Source: DASSFZ01 sp035292585 (GTDB lineage: Bacteria > Chloroflexota > Anaerolineae > Fen-1058). Taken from it: a stretch of DNA of 64,000 bases. A program made the position numbers and the translations under genes. Below are positions 27,843 through 36,031 of the stretch, piece after piece. The notes below the pieces were generated by a model that worked only from the letters and a program-made list of their open reading frames with translations, had not been told where the DNA came from and did not search any database. The DNA lies in assembly GCA_035292585.1 (NCBI GenBank), contig DATDPU010000014.1, forward strand, positions 29,319 to 93,318. Direction: 5' to 3'. Position 1 is the stretch's first letter, and each line of letters begins with the position of its first letter.

Positions 27843-29102
27843 ATGTTACGCTGGCTTGCCCAAAACATCGGCAACATCCTGCTCTCCCTCATTCTCGCCG
27901 TTGTCGTGTGGGTCGTTGCCGTCAACGAAGCCAATCCTTACCGGCAGGATGTCTTGCGCGGAATCCCCCTGATCATCCTGAACCAGCCCCGTGGCACGAT
28001 CGTTTACGATCTCAGCACGACGGCGGTCGACGTGACGCTTAGCGCGCCCGAATCGGTGTGGGCCGCCTTCAACACCCGCATCATCAGCGCTACGCTCGAT
28101 CTGAGCGCAGCCCAGCCGGGGGATGATCTGCATAACGTCGAGGTCAACATCCTGTCCGATTCGATCGCCCGCGTGACGCGCGTGGTGCGCGTTGACCCGC
28201 CGGCGATTCGCCTGAAGCTCGAACCGGTCAATACGGTGCAAACGCCGGTTGAGGTGAATCTCGTCGGCGAGCCTCCGGTCGGCTACCGGATCAGCGCTAC
28301 CGTCACACAACCGATGACGGTGACCGCCAGAGGGCCGGCCTCGCTGTTGAGCCAGGTGGCGGCCGCCGTAGGCGAGTTCAGCATTCAAAACGCACGCGGC
28401 TCCATCTCTGAGACACTGGCGCTCAGGCCGGTTGACGCCAACGGTCAACTGTTGCCCGATATCGTCCGGCTCGAACCCAATCAGGCGCAGTTGACCGTCA
28501 GCATCGAACAGCTGGCCGGGTTCCGCGATCTGGCGGTGAAGATCGAGCTGACCGGCACGCTGGCTTCGGGCTACCGGCTGGTAGAGGTGAATGCCACGCC
28601 GCCGAGCGTGACGGTGTTCGGCTCGCCCCAGGCGCTCGAGGCGCTGCCGGGCTTTGTCGAGACCGAGCCGGTCGATCTCAACGGCGCGCAAAGCGATATC
28701 GAAAGAGATGTGCAGCTCGACCTGCCGGCGGGGGTGGCCTTGTCGGGCCAGCAGTCGGTGCGCGTCACCGTGCGGATCGAGCCGATCGTCAGCAGCCTGA
28801 CCATCCCCAGCCGGCCGATCGCCATCGGCCTGCGCCCGAGACTCGCCGCGACCGTATCGCCGGAGACCGTCCAAGTGATCCTGGTCGGCGCGCTGCCGGT
28901 GCTCGATTCGATCGACCTGGAAAGAGACGTGCGGGTCATCGTCGATTTGACCGGCCTGGGTATTGGCACGCACCAGGTTGCGCCGCGCGTGGAAGTGCCG
29001 CCGGGCGTGGTGGCCCAGAGCATCTTGCCGCCGACGGTGCAGGTGGTGATCGAGAACGCGCCGCGCGGCACCGTGACGCCCAGACCCACACTGAGACCGT
29101 GA
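27843..29102 (+). CDS. YbbR-domain protein, CdaR-like
   Basis: 419 residues. One N-terminal membrane helix (NILLSLILAVVVWVVAVNE) is followed by about four YbbR repeats of 80-90 residues (seen as VNLVGEPPVGYRI, VKIELTGTLASGYRL and VIVDLTGLGIGTHQV). YbbR/CdaR proteins are extracytoplasmic partners of CdaA and modulate c-di-AMP synthesis. Its 3-base distance from cdaA supports that pairing. It ends with a short Thr/Pro/Arg tail. Confidence 0.9.
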   Translation: MLRWLAQNIGNILLSLILAVVVWVVAVNEANPYRQDVLRGIPLIILNQPRGTIVYDLSTTAVDVTLSAPESVWAAFNTRIISATLDLSAAQPGDDLHNVEVNILSDSIARVTRVVRVDPPAIRLKLEPVNTVQTPVEVNLVGEPPVGYRISATVTQPMTVTARGPASLLSQVAAAVGEFSIQNARGSISETLALRPVDANGQLLPDIVRLEPNQAQLTVSIEQLAGFRDLAVKIELTGTLASGYRLVEVNATPPSVTVFGSPQALEALPGFVETEPVDLNGAQSDIERDVQLDLPAGVALSGQQSVRVTVRIEPIVSSLTIPSRPIAIGLRPRLAATVSPETVQVILVGALPVLDSIDLERDVRVIVDLTGLGIGTHQVAPRVEVPPGVVAQSILPPTVQVVIENAPRGTVTPRPTLRP

Positions 29103-29103
29103 G

Positions 29104-29158
29104 CAGGCGGAAGGATGAAGCTGGGTCTTCATCCCTCCGCCTTCATCCTTCAGCTCTT
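29104..29158. repeat. CTTCATC heptamers with inverted arm
   Basis: GCGGAAGGATGAAG pairs with CTTCATCC and CTTCATCCTTC to the right, forming a hairpin between the ybbR-like gene and der. Confidence 0.7.
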
Positions 29159-29178
29159 TGTCTGCGGAAGGTTCGATC

Positions 29179-30690
29179 ATGAGCAAGCCTCTCGTCGCGA
29201 TCGTCGGCCGGCCCAACGTCGGCAAATCAACCTTATTCAATCGCCTGATCGGCGAACGGCTGGCCGTGGTGCATGATGTGCCAGGCACCACGCGCGATCG
29301 GTTGCAGGCGGATGCGGAATGGAATGGCCGCGTGTTTACCCTGATTGACACCGGCGGCATCGAGGTCGCGCCGCGCCGCCTGGAGTCGGCTGCCGCACGC
29401 CGCGATAAACCCCTGAGCGCACATACGCCGTTGGCCGTTTCGTCCGCCGAGTTCATTCCGCAAATTCGGCAGCAGGCTGAGATCGCCGTCGCCGAAGCCG
29501 ACGCGATCCTGTTCGTCGTCGATGCCGAGGCTGGCATCACACCACCCGATCGCGAAGTGGCCGATACGCTGCGGGTGCAGCGCCGGCAAGCAGATCGCGG
29601 CGCGGCGCCGATCTTCGTGGTGGCGAACAAAGCGGAGACGCCGGAACGCCGCCAGGCCGCGCTGGAGTTTTATGAGCTGGGGCTGGGCGAGGTCCACTGC
29701 ATCTCGGCCATTCACGGGATTGACACGGGCGACTTGCTCGATGCATTGGTCGAGGCGTTGCCGCCCGAAGCAGTTGAGGCAGAGGATGAGTCGATCAAGA
29801 TCGCGATCGTCGGGCGGCCCAACGTCGGCAAGAGCAGCCTGCTCAACACGCTGCTCGGCGAGGAGCGGGCCATCGTCAGCCCGGTTCCCGGCACCACGCG
29901 CGACGCGATCGATACCCCATTGGAAGTGCCAGCGGCAGCGGTGGATAGGTCGGCATCGAAGGGTGAATCGGCATCGAAGGGTGAATCGGCATCGGGAGAT
30001 GCCTCCTACAAAGTGACGCTGATCGATACGGCGGGTATTCGCCGCCGGGGTCACATCGATCCGGGCGTGGAGCAGTTCAGCGTGCTGCGGGCGCTGCGGG
30101 CGATCAAACGCTGCGACGTGGCGTTGCTGCTGATCGACGCGGTCGAGGGGGTCACCGCGCAGGATGCGCACGTCGCCGGTTTCATCCTGGAAGAGAACAA
30201 GAGCGTGGTGGTCGTTGTCAACAAGTGGGATCTGATCCAACTCACTTACCAGCAAGCCAACCCGCGAACGAACAAGCTGACCCCACAGGAAAAGGACTTC
30301 AGCCAGCACCTGCGCGTTGCGCTGAATTTCCTCGACTACGTGCCCGCCCTCTTTATCTCGGCTAAGACCGGCCTGCATGTGGATCAGGTGCTGCCGCTGG
30401 CGCTGCGCGTGCAGGAGGAGCGCCTGGTGCGCATCCCGACCGGGGAGCTCAACCGCATCGTGCGTGAGGCGGTGGATAAGCAAGCGCCGCCGACCAAGGC
30501 CGGCAAGCGCCTGAAGATTTACTACGCTTCACAGGTGCGGGCCGACCCCCCGACGTTCCTGTTCCACGTGAACGACACGAACCTGGTGCACTTCTCGTAC
30601 GAGCGCTATCTGGAAAACCAGATTCGCGATCGCTACGGTTTTCTGGGCACGCCGCTGCGGCTGAGTTTCAGGCCGAGACGACGAGAATGA
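29179..30690 (+). CDS. der: GTPase Der (EngA), ribosome assembly
   Basis: 503 residues; start chosen at MSKPLVAIVGRPNVGKS with GGAAGG upstream. Two tandem GTPase domains (G1 motifs GRPNVGKST and GRPNVGKSS; DTGG and DTAG; NKAE and NKWD) plus the C-terminal KH-like domain, the unmistakable EngA layout for 50S maturation. Two oddities: a ~20-residue insertion after DTGGIE in the first domain, and residues ~258-278 of the second domain (SASKGESASKGESASGDASY) encoded by a GGAGGCGACTC-family repeat placed between the G2 and G3 motifs. Typical Der proteins are about 440-490 residues. Confidence 0.95.
   Translation: MSKPLVAIVGRPNVGKSTLFNRLIGERLAVVHDVPGTTRDRLQADAEWNGRVFTLIDTGGIEVAPRRLESAAARRDKPLSAHTPLAVSSAEFIPQIRQQAEIAVAEADAILFVVDAEAGITPPDREVADTLRVQRRQADRGAAPIFVVANKAETPERRQAALEFYELGLGEVHCISAIHGIDTGDLLDALVEALPPEAVEAEDESIKIAIVGRPNVGKSSLLNTLLGEERAIVSPVPGTTRDAIDTPLEVPAAAVDRSASKGESASKGESASGDASYKVTLIDTAGIRRRGHIDPGVEQFSVLRALRAIKRCDVALLLIDAVEGVTAQDAHVAGFILEENKSVVVVVNKWDLIQLTYQQANPRTNKLTPQEKDFSQHLRVALNFLDYVPALFISAKTGLHVDQVLPLALRVQEERLVRIPTGELNRIVREAVDKQAPPTKAGKRLKIYYASQVRADPPTFLFHVNDTNLVHFSYERYLENQIRDRYGFLGTPLRLSFRPRRRE
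29950..30012 (+). repeat. GGAGGCGACTC-family repeat in frame within der
   Basis: Three TCGGCATCGAAGGGTGAA-like 18-bp units end in TCGGCATCGGGAGATGCC TCCTACAAA. The terminal part is identical to the end of the array at 1536-1562. Confidence 0.85.
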
Positions 30691-30713
30691 GTGCGCGACA
30701 CAGAGTGTGGGCA

Positions 30714-30782
30714 CGAGGGTCGGCGTCAGAGACGCCTCCTACAAGCCCCGACTCGCAACTCTAACTCCAAGCTCCCAACTCT
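30714..30782. repeat. GGAGGCGACTC-family copy plus heptamers
   Basis: GGTCGGCGTCAGAGACGC CTCCTACAAG is followed by CAACTCTAACTCCAAGCTC-type units between convergent der and the REC-GGDEF gene. Confidence 0.7.
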
Positions 30783-30786
30783 CCCC

Positions 30787-31650
30787 TCAAAACGCCGCCA
30801 GCTCCCGAATGTCCGTGAACGGCCCATCCTCCGAGGTGGTCGTCCGCACGACGAGTGTCATCAGCGGCACGCGCGTCTCGGAACCGTCGCTGCCGCGCAA
30901 GACCACGAACCCCTGCTCACGCTCGCGGAATGAGTAGTGCGACTTGATGCCTTCGTCAAAACGCTGACGCAGCTTGTGGCGCAGATCGGCCAGCATCTCC
31001 GGCGCGGTGATCATCACAAAGTTGTCATCGCCGGTGTGGCCGAGAAAATCATTCGACGAGCTGAACTCGTTCATCACTTCACCAAACAGCCGCCCGGCGA
31101 AGCGCAGCACCTCCTCGCCGGCCAGGAAGCCATAAACATCGGTGAAGGGCTTAAACCCGCGCAGGCTCAAACGCATCAACGCCCAGTTGGAGCGCGCGGC
31201 CAACAACTCGCGCAAGCGATCTTCTACCAGATACGGCCCCGGCAGACCGCTGATCGGGTTGACCAGGTTTTGGTACGCGGCTCGGCGCAGCGCGTTACGA
31301 ATACGCAGCTCCAGTTCCTCCACGTCGATCGGCTTGATCATGAACTCATCGACGCCGGCGGCGAGCGCGGCCAGCCGGGCATCGCGCTCGGACTGCGGGG
31401 CGAGCAGGGTCAGGTGGATGTGTCGGGTGCGCGGCGAAGCCCGCAGCTCGCGCGAGACGGCGGCCACGTCCAAACCGGGTACTTCGCTGTCCAGCACAAT
31501 CGCCTCCGGCAGATCGCGCCGGGCGATGGACAGCGCCTCGTCGGCGCTCTGCGCGAAGCGCAAATCGTAACCGGATTCGCGGAAGTGATCGTGGAGCGAC
31601 ACGGTCGATTCGGCGCTGGCCGAAACCAGCAAAAGTGTACGGCGCGTCAT
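30787..31650 (-). CDS. Receiver-degenerate GGDEF protein
   Basis: 287 residues. N-terminal receiver domain (~1-125): LLLVSASAES, AIVLDSEVPG with the likely phospho-Asp, and MIKPIDVEEL with the conserved Lys; the usual acidic pair near the N-terminus is replaced by Ser/Ala. C-terminal ~140 residues follow the GGDEF fold (NPISGLPGPYLVEDRL, MRLSLRGFKPF, LGHTGDDNFVM), but the signature reads TGDDN rather than GGDEF, so c-di-GMP synthesis is doubtful and a binding or structural role is more likely. Faces away from the signal peptidase pair. Confidence 0.8.
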   Translation of the reverse strand: MTRRTLLLVSASAESTVSLHDHFRESGYDLRFAQSADEALSIARRDLPEAIVLDSEVPGLDVAAVSRELRASPRTRHIHLTLLAPQSERDARLAALAAGVDEFMIKPIDVEELELRIRNALRRAAYQNLVNPISGLPGPYLVEDRLRELLAARSNWALMRLSLRGFKPFTDVYGFLAGEEVLRFAGRLFGEVMNEFSSSNDFLGHTGDDNFVMITAPEMLADLRHKLRQRFDEGIKSHYSFREREQGFVVLRGSDGSETRVPLMTLVVRTTTSEDGPFTDIRELAAF

Positions 31651-31841
31651 AGTTCATGCTCCCAGGTCGATGCTGAAAGGTCTCCGGCTACACGGTCGTT
31701 TGCACTGCGGCACGGGCGTGACCTTCCAGCGCCGCCGCTGCTTGGTAAGCCGACCGCTCAACAGCTCCCGACCGCCGCGCCCACACGCAGCCCGGAGCGG
31801 CTTCGATTATGGCATAGCCGGAAAGTACGGTCAAGGCCGTG

Positions 31842-31870
31842 TTGCCCGGCGTGGTCGGATAGAGTATAAT
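31842..31870 (+). promoter_or_regulatory. Promoter for signal peptidase pair (and perhaps BMC genes)
   Basis: TTGCCC (31842-31847), 17 bases, TATAAT (31865-31870), 27 bases before the TTG start of the first lepB. No other strong promoter was seen before the BMC genes that follow closely, so the transcript might continue into them. Confidence 0.75.
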
Positions 31871-31897
31871 CGATTCAGTGAGGGTGAGGAGTGCGCG

Positions 31898-32497
31898 TTG
31901 GAAACATCCGTTGAACCGCCGGTCATGCCGGCGGAACCGTCTGTCCAAGAAGCTGAATTAAAGCCGCACGGGCGCAGCTGGCTGCGTGAAATTATCGAGA
32001 CGGCGTTGTTGACGGCGATCATCTTCTTGTTCGTCAACGCGGCGACCGGACGCTTTAAAATCGACGGCACCAGCATGGAGCCAAGCCTGCACGATTCCGA
32101 GTACGTGATCGTGGATAAGGTGACTTATCTGATCGGCCGGCCGCAACGCGGCGATGTCGTAGTGTTCGCGCGGGATGGCGATCCCAAAGATTACATCAAG
32201 CGGGTGATCGGTCTGCCCGGCGAGACGGTCCAAATCTCAGACGGTCACGTGCTCGTGAACGGTCAGGTGTTGGCCGAGCCGTATGTAGCCCCGGCGAACG
32301 TGACCTACTCGGCCCAGTACCTGGGCGAAGACGAATACTTCGTGATGGGCGACAATCGTGGCAACTCGACCGACTCGCGCCAGTTTGGGCCGATTCAGGC
32401 CGATGATATCATCGGCCGCGCCTGGATCGTGTATTGGCCGCCGACCGACTGGTCGATCGTCTCGCATCACACTTATGCGGCCAGCCCGGCGCCCTGA
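31898..32497 (+). CDS. lepB: Signal peptidase I, copy 1
   Basis: 199 residues from a TTG start with GGTGAGGAG upstream; no ATG gives a sensible length. One N-terminal membrane anchor (LLTAIIFLFVNAA), then the S26 serine-lysine protease fold: GTSMEPSL with nucleophile Ser59, YVIVDKVTY, RGDVVVF, YIKRVIGLPGE with general-base Lys101, and GDNRGNSTDSR. It cleaves signal peptides of Sec and Tat substrates at the outer face of the membrane. The tandem paralogue follows 34 bases downstream. Confidence 0.92.
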   Translation: METSVEPPVMPAEPSVQEAELKPHGRSWLREIIETALLTAIIFLFVNAATGRFKIDGTSMEPSLHDSEYVIVDKVTYLIGRPQRGDVVVFARDGDPKDYIKRVIGLPGETVQISDGHVLVNGQVLAEPYVAPANVTYSAQYLGEDEYFVMGDNRGNSTDSRQFGPIQADDIIGRAWIVYWPPTDWSIVSHHTYAASPAP

Positions 32498-32531
32498 TGG
32501 GGCGCTGCGGCGACCCGCTTAAGGAGTCAAC

Positions 32532-33131
32532 TTGGAATCTTCGTTCGATACGCCGGTTCCGGCAGATTCCACCCTGCCCGAACCTTTACCCTCAGCGCCG
32601 CCTCACCGATCGCGCTGGCTGCGCGAGATCGTCGATACCGCGCTGCTGACCGCGATCATTTTTCTGCTGGTCAACGCGGCCACGGGTCGCTTCCTGATCA
32701 AGAGCGTCAGCATGCAGCCCAACCTGCACGAGGGCGAGTATGTCATCGTCGACAAGGTGACGTACCTGGTCAGCGCGCCCCAACGCGGCGACATCGTCGT
32801 GTTCGATCTCGATGGCGAGCCGGACGATCTGATCAAACGTATGATTGGCTTGCCCGGCGAAACGATCGAGATCAGTGACGGCATCGTGTATATCAATGGG
32901 CAGCCGCTGGAGGAATCGTATGCCGCGCCGGCGCCGGGCAGCACGCTTCCGGCGCGGCGGCTGGGCACCGACGAGTATTTTGTGATGGGCGACAATCGCA
33001 GCAATTCTCGCGATTCGCGCATCTTTGGGCCGATCCACCGCGAGACTATTGTCGGCCGCGCCTGGATCATCTATTGGCCTCCGTCCGATTGGAGCATCGT
33101 CCCGCATCACGTGTATGCAGAGGGTGGTTAG
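32532..33131 (+). CDS. lepB: Signal peptidase I, copy 2
   Basis: 199 residues, again from TTG with AAGGAG upstream. Same architecture as the preceding copy: membrane anchor, SVSMQPNL with Ser60, LIKRMIGLPGE with Lys102, GDNRSNSRDSR. The two differ mainly at the N-terminus and in substrate-pocket loops, so they may process different substrates. It lies 20 bases before the first BMC-associated gene. Confidence 0.92.
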   Translation: MESSFDTPVPADSTLPEPLPSAPPHRSRWLREIVDTALLTAIIFLLVNAATGRFLIKSVSMQPNLHEGEYVIVDKVTYLVSAPQRGDIVVFDLDGEPDDLIKRMIGLPGETIEISDGIVYINGQPLEESYAAPAPGSTLPARRLGTDEYFVMGDNRSNSRDSRIFGPIHRETIVGRAWIIYWPPSDWSIVPHHVYAEGG

Positions 33132-33151
33132 CCTGTGCTTGAGGGAGTGAT

Positions 33152-33877
33152 GTGTCTGCTCAAGAAACACAAGTCCGCGACATCGTACGCCGAGTGCTCT
33201 ACCGGACCTTGGGCTTGAGTGGAGACTTCCCACAACCTGATTCAAATGCTTCTTCTTTGATCACCGAACAAACTGTCGCCGGCATCGAGCGCGGCGGTCG
33301 ATTCGATGCGCCACGCGCTGCGCGTGTCACTCCTCTCGCGCGGCAACTCGCCCTCGAACGCAACGTGACCCTTGTCGAAAATAATCCCGCGCCAGCTGCT
33401 TCAACCCGATACCAACCTTCACGTGAACGTGTCGTCGCTATCGGGGCTGATCATGGCGGGTTCGCGCTCAAAGGCGCGCTTAAGGCCTTTCTTGAGGAAT
33501 TGGGGTATACTGCTGTCGATTGCGGGGCACATTCCAACGAACCGGTTGACTATCCTGATTACGCGCTGGCGGTCGCCGAATGGGTGACGAGCGGGCGCGC
33601 CTGGCGCGGCATCGTCGTAGATGGGGCCGGGATTGGCTCGTGCATGGCGGCGAACAAGGTGCCGGGCATTCGCGCCGCGCTGTGTTATGATCAGGCGACG
33701 GCGGTCAACAGCCGCGAGCACAACGACGCGAACGTGCTGACCCTGGGGGCGGGCTTGATCGGCCCGGCGCTGGCCAGGCAGATCGTCAAGACCTGGCTGG
33801 AGACCGAGTTCGGCGGCGGACGCCATGCCCGGCGCGTCGACAAGATCAGCGCCATCGAGAAACGGTTTTCAAAATAA
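33152..33877 (+). CDS. rpiB: RpiB-like isomerase with BMC targeting extension
   Basis: 241 residues from a GTG. The C-terminal ~150 residues are RpiB/LacAB fold (AIGADHGGFALKGALKAFL, AANKVPGIRAALCYD, NSREHNDANVLTLGAG), interconverting ribose 5-phosphate and ribulose 5-phosphate. In this copy the active-site Cys region reads VVDGAGIG, with Asp where E. coli RpiB has Cys, so the substrate or mechanism may differ. The first ~90 residues are extra: an amphipathic helix VRDIVRRVLYRTLG that looks like an encapsulation peptide, a linker, and a VTPLARQLALERNVTLVEN segment. It opens the BMC locus; RpiB plus DeoC is the hallmark of sugar-phosphate-utilising BMC loci. Confidence 0.88.
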   Translation: MSAQETQVRDIVRRVLYRTLGLSGDFPQPDSNASSLITEQTVAGIERGGRFDAPRAARVTPLARQLALERNVTLVENNPAPAASTRYQPSRERVVAIGADHGGFALKGALKAFLEELGYTAVDCGAHSNEPVDYPDYALAVAEWVTSGRAWRGIVVDGAGIGSCMAANKVPGIRAALCYDQATAVNSREHNDANVLTLGAGLIGPALARQIVKTWLETEFGGGRHARRVDKISAIEKRFSK

Positions 33878-33901
33878 TTATCGGATGAAGGTGTGTGAAT
33901 T

Positions 33902-34471
33902 ATGGCGGTTCGAGTTGGCCCCCAGACCGAGACGCGCAAAATGGCCTACGCGGATTACGCGGCTATGCCGGACGATGGGCATCGGTACCAGGTAATCGAT
34001 GGGGAGCTGATCATGACGCCCGCGCCGAGCGCATCCCATCAAGGTTTTCTGCTAAATTTAGTCCGCCTCATCGATGCCCATGTCCGGGCAGCCGGTCTCG
34101 GCAAAATTTACTTTGCCCCGTTTGATGTTGTGCTTTCAAATGAAAATGTCGTCCAGCCCGATCTGCTATTCATCTCAAAAGAGCGATTGAGCATCATCAC
34201 CGACGCCAACGTGCAGGGCGCACCCGATCTCGTGGTCGAGGTACTCTCGCCCGGCACAGCCCAGCTCGACAAGACGCCAAAGCGCGACCTGTACGCGCGC
34301 TTTGGTGTGCGCGAATACTGGCTGGTCAGCCCCGAAGCGGGCACGATCGAAGTGCTTGTGCTGCGCGCAGACTTGTTTGAGCGCTCCGGCCTGTTCGGCT
34401 CGGGCGACGAAGTCAAATCGAATATCCTGAGCGGCCTGTCCTTCAGGACTAACGCCGTGTTCGAGGATTGA
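33902..34471 (+). CDS. Uma2-family PD-(D/E)XK protein (DUF820)
   Basis: 189 residues. The Uma2/DUF820 core is visible: YADYAAMPDDGHRYQVIDGELIM, VVQPDLLFISKERL with the catalytic-type Asp, DLVVEVLSPGT with the Glu, and KRDLYARFGVREYWLVSP. The fold is related to restriction endonucleases, but cellular roles are unproven and such genes are very abundant in Cyanobacteria and Chloroflexota. Its stop overlaps the deoC start (TGATG), so it is translated within the BMC operon. Confidence 0.85.
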   Translation: MAVRVGPQTETRKMAYADYAAMPDDGHRYQVIDGELIMTPAPSASHQGFLLNLVRLIDAHVRAAGLGKIYFAPFDVVLSNENVVQPDLLFISKERLSIITDANVQGAPDLVVEVLSPGTAQLDKTPKRDLYARFGVREYWLVSPEAGTIEVLVLRADLFERSGLFGSGDEVKSNILSGLSFRTNAVFED

Positions 34472-35352
34472 TGCACATCGATTCCGCGACCGTTGAGCGT
34501 CTCGTCGAACAGATTACGCGCCAGGTTTTGCTGGTATTGAACGAGCAGCAGGCCCGCGCCGGCGGCGCGCTGAACGACACATGCGAGTGCACAGACGGTC
34601 AGTGTTCGCGCGACTGCGCCGACAAGGTGCGCCAGGTCGTCGCAGCCGGCGCGGCGCGGGTCACCTCCGGCCTGGGCGTCATTCCCGCCGATGCTGACCT
34701 GGCTGCGTCGATCGATCACACGCTGCTCAAGCCCGATGCGAACGAAGCGCAGATCGCGCAGCTGTGCCACGAGGCGCGCAAGTACAACTTCGCCGCCGTG
34801 TGCGTCAACCCGACGCACGCCAAGTTGTGCGCGCAACTATTGAAGGGCAGCGCGGTTCGGGTGTGCACGGTCGTCGGGTTTCCACTCGGCGCGACGCCGC
34901 CCGAAGTGAAAGCGTACGAAACCCAACAGGCGCTCGACGACGGCGCGACCGAGATCGACATGGTGATCAACCTCGGCGCGCTGAAGAGCAAAGACTACGC
35001 GCTGGTCGCGCGCGATATCGCTACGGTCGTCGCCACGGCGCATGCCGGGAGCGCGATCGTCAAAGTCATCCTCGAGGCGGCGCTGCTCACCGACGAAGAG
35101 AAAGCCATCGCCAGCAAGCTCGCGAAGGAGGCCGGGGCCGATTTTGTCAAAACCTCGACCGGCTTCGGGCCGGGCGGGGCGACGGTCCACGATGTGGCCT
35201 TGATCCGGCGCGCGATCGGCCCGGCGCTCGGGGTGAAAGCGGCCGGCGGTATTCGCACTTACGCCGACGCGCAGAAGATGATCGAGGCCGGGGCGACGCG
35301 GGTCGGGGCGAGCGCCAGCGTCAAGATCATGCAAGAAGCCGGCGCGCGCTGA
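34471..35352 (+). CDS. deoC: Deoxyribose-phosphate aldolase with BMC targeting extension
   Basis: 293 residues from the ATG overlapping the previous TGA. The catalytic domain (~75-293) is canonical DERA: SIDHTLLKPDA, AAVCVNP, EIDMVINLGALK, FVKTSTGFGPGGAT with Schiff-base Lys227, and KAAGGIRTYADA. It splits 2-deoxyribose 5-phosphate to acetaldehyde and glyceraldehyde 3-phosphate. The ~75-residue N-terminal extension holds an amphipathic helix (TVERLVEQITRQVLLVLNEQ), a likely encapsulation peptide, then a CECTDGQCSRDC cluster of four Cys that could bind metal. Housekeeping DERA lacks both. Confidence 0.93.
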   Translation: MHIDSATVERLVEQITRQVLLVLNEQQARAGGALNDTCECTDGQCSRDCADKVRQVVAAGAARVTSGLGVIPADADLAASIDHTLLKPDANEAQIAQLCHEARKYNFAAVCVNPTHAKLCAQLLKGSAVRVCTVVGFPLGATPPEVKAYETQQALDDGATEIDMVINLGALKSKDYALVARDIATVVATAHAGSAIVKVILEAALLTDEEKAIASKLAKEAGADFVKTSTGFGPGGATVHDVALIRRAIGPALGVKAAGGIRTYADAQKMIEAGATRVGASASVKIMQEAGAR

Positions 35353-35396
35353 TTCTGAAACGTCGAGACCCGGCGGACTCGAAGGAGAGCTGAACT

Positions 35397-36029
35397 GTGG
35401 CCGATTTGCGCTCGTATGTGTTTCTCGACTCGCTGCAACCGCAACATGCGGCGTTCCTGGGCACCATCGCGCAGGGCTTTCTCCCGTTGCCCGGTGACGC
35501 CTCGCTGTGGATCGAAATCGCGCCGGGCATCGAGATCAACCGCATCACCGATGTGGCGGTGAAATCCACCCGGGTCAAGCCCGGCATGCAGATCATCGAG
35601 CGCCTGTATGGGTTGCTCGAAGTCCACTCCGACTCGCAGGCCGAAGTGCGCGCCGCCGGCGCGGCCATCCTGTCAGCCCTCGACCTGCGCGAGGAGGATC
35701 GCTGGAAGCCGCGCATTCTCTCCAGCCAGGTGATCCGCGCCGTCGATCCGCACCACACGCAACTGATCAACCGTATGCGGCACGGCCACATGTTGCTGGC
35801 CGGCCACACGCTGTACGTGCTCGAAGTGGAGCCGGCCGCCTACGCCGCGATTGCGGCGAACGAAGCGGAGAAGCGCGCCGAAATCAACATTCTGGAAGTG
35901 CGCGCGTTCGGCTCGTTTGGCCGCGTGTACCTGGGCGGCGAAGAGCGTGACATCATGGCCGGTTACCAGGCCGCGGTCGACGCGATTGAAGGCATCAGCG
36001 GCCAGGAAGCAAAGGGACGCAGGGAATAG
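35397..36029 (+). CDS. BMC-T shell protein (tandem BMC domains)
   Basis: 210 residues from a GTG with GGAGAG upstream. Two divergent BMC folds in tandem, as in trimeric pore-bearing shell proteins: the first spans ~1-100 (VFLDSLQPQHAAFLGTIAQGF, later MQIIERLYGLLEVHS) and the second ~105-200 (HMLLAGHTLYVLEVE, AEINILEVRAFGSFGRVYLGG). It forms pseudo-hexameric tiles of the microcompartment shell. It lies between deoC and the BMC-H gene. Confidence 0.85.
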   Translation: MADLRSYVFLDSLQPQHAAFLGTIAQGFLPLPGDASLWIEIAPGIEINRITDVAVKSTRVKPGMQIIERLYGLLEVHSDSQAEVRAAGAAILSALDLREEDRWKPRILSSQVIRAVDPHHTQLINRMRHGHMLLAGHTLYVLEVEPAAYAAIAANEAEKRAEINILEVRAFGSFGRVYLGGEERDIMAGYQAAVDAIEGISGQEAKGRRE

Positions 36030-36031
36030 CA

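Noticed and set aside
30787..31650. Active diguanylate cyclase
   Set aside because: The GGDEF signature reads TGDDN, so catalysis is unlikely.
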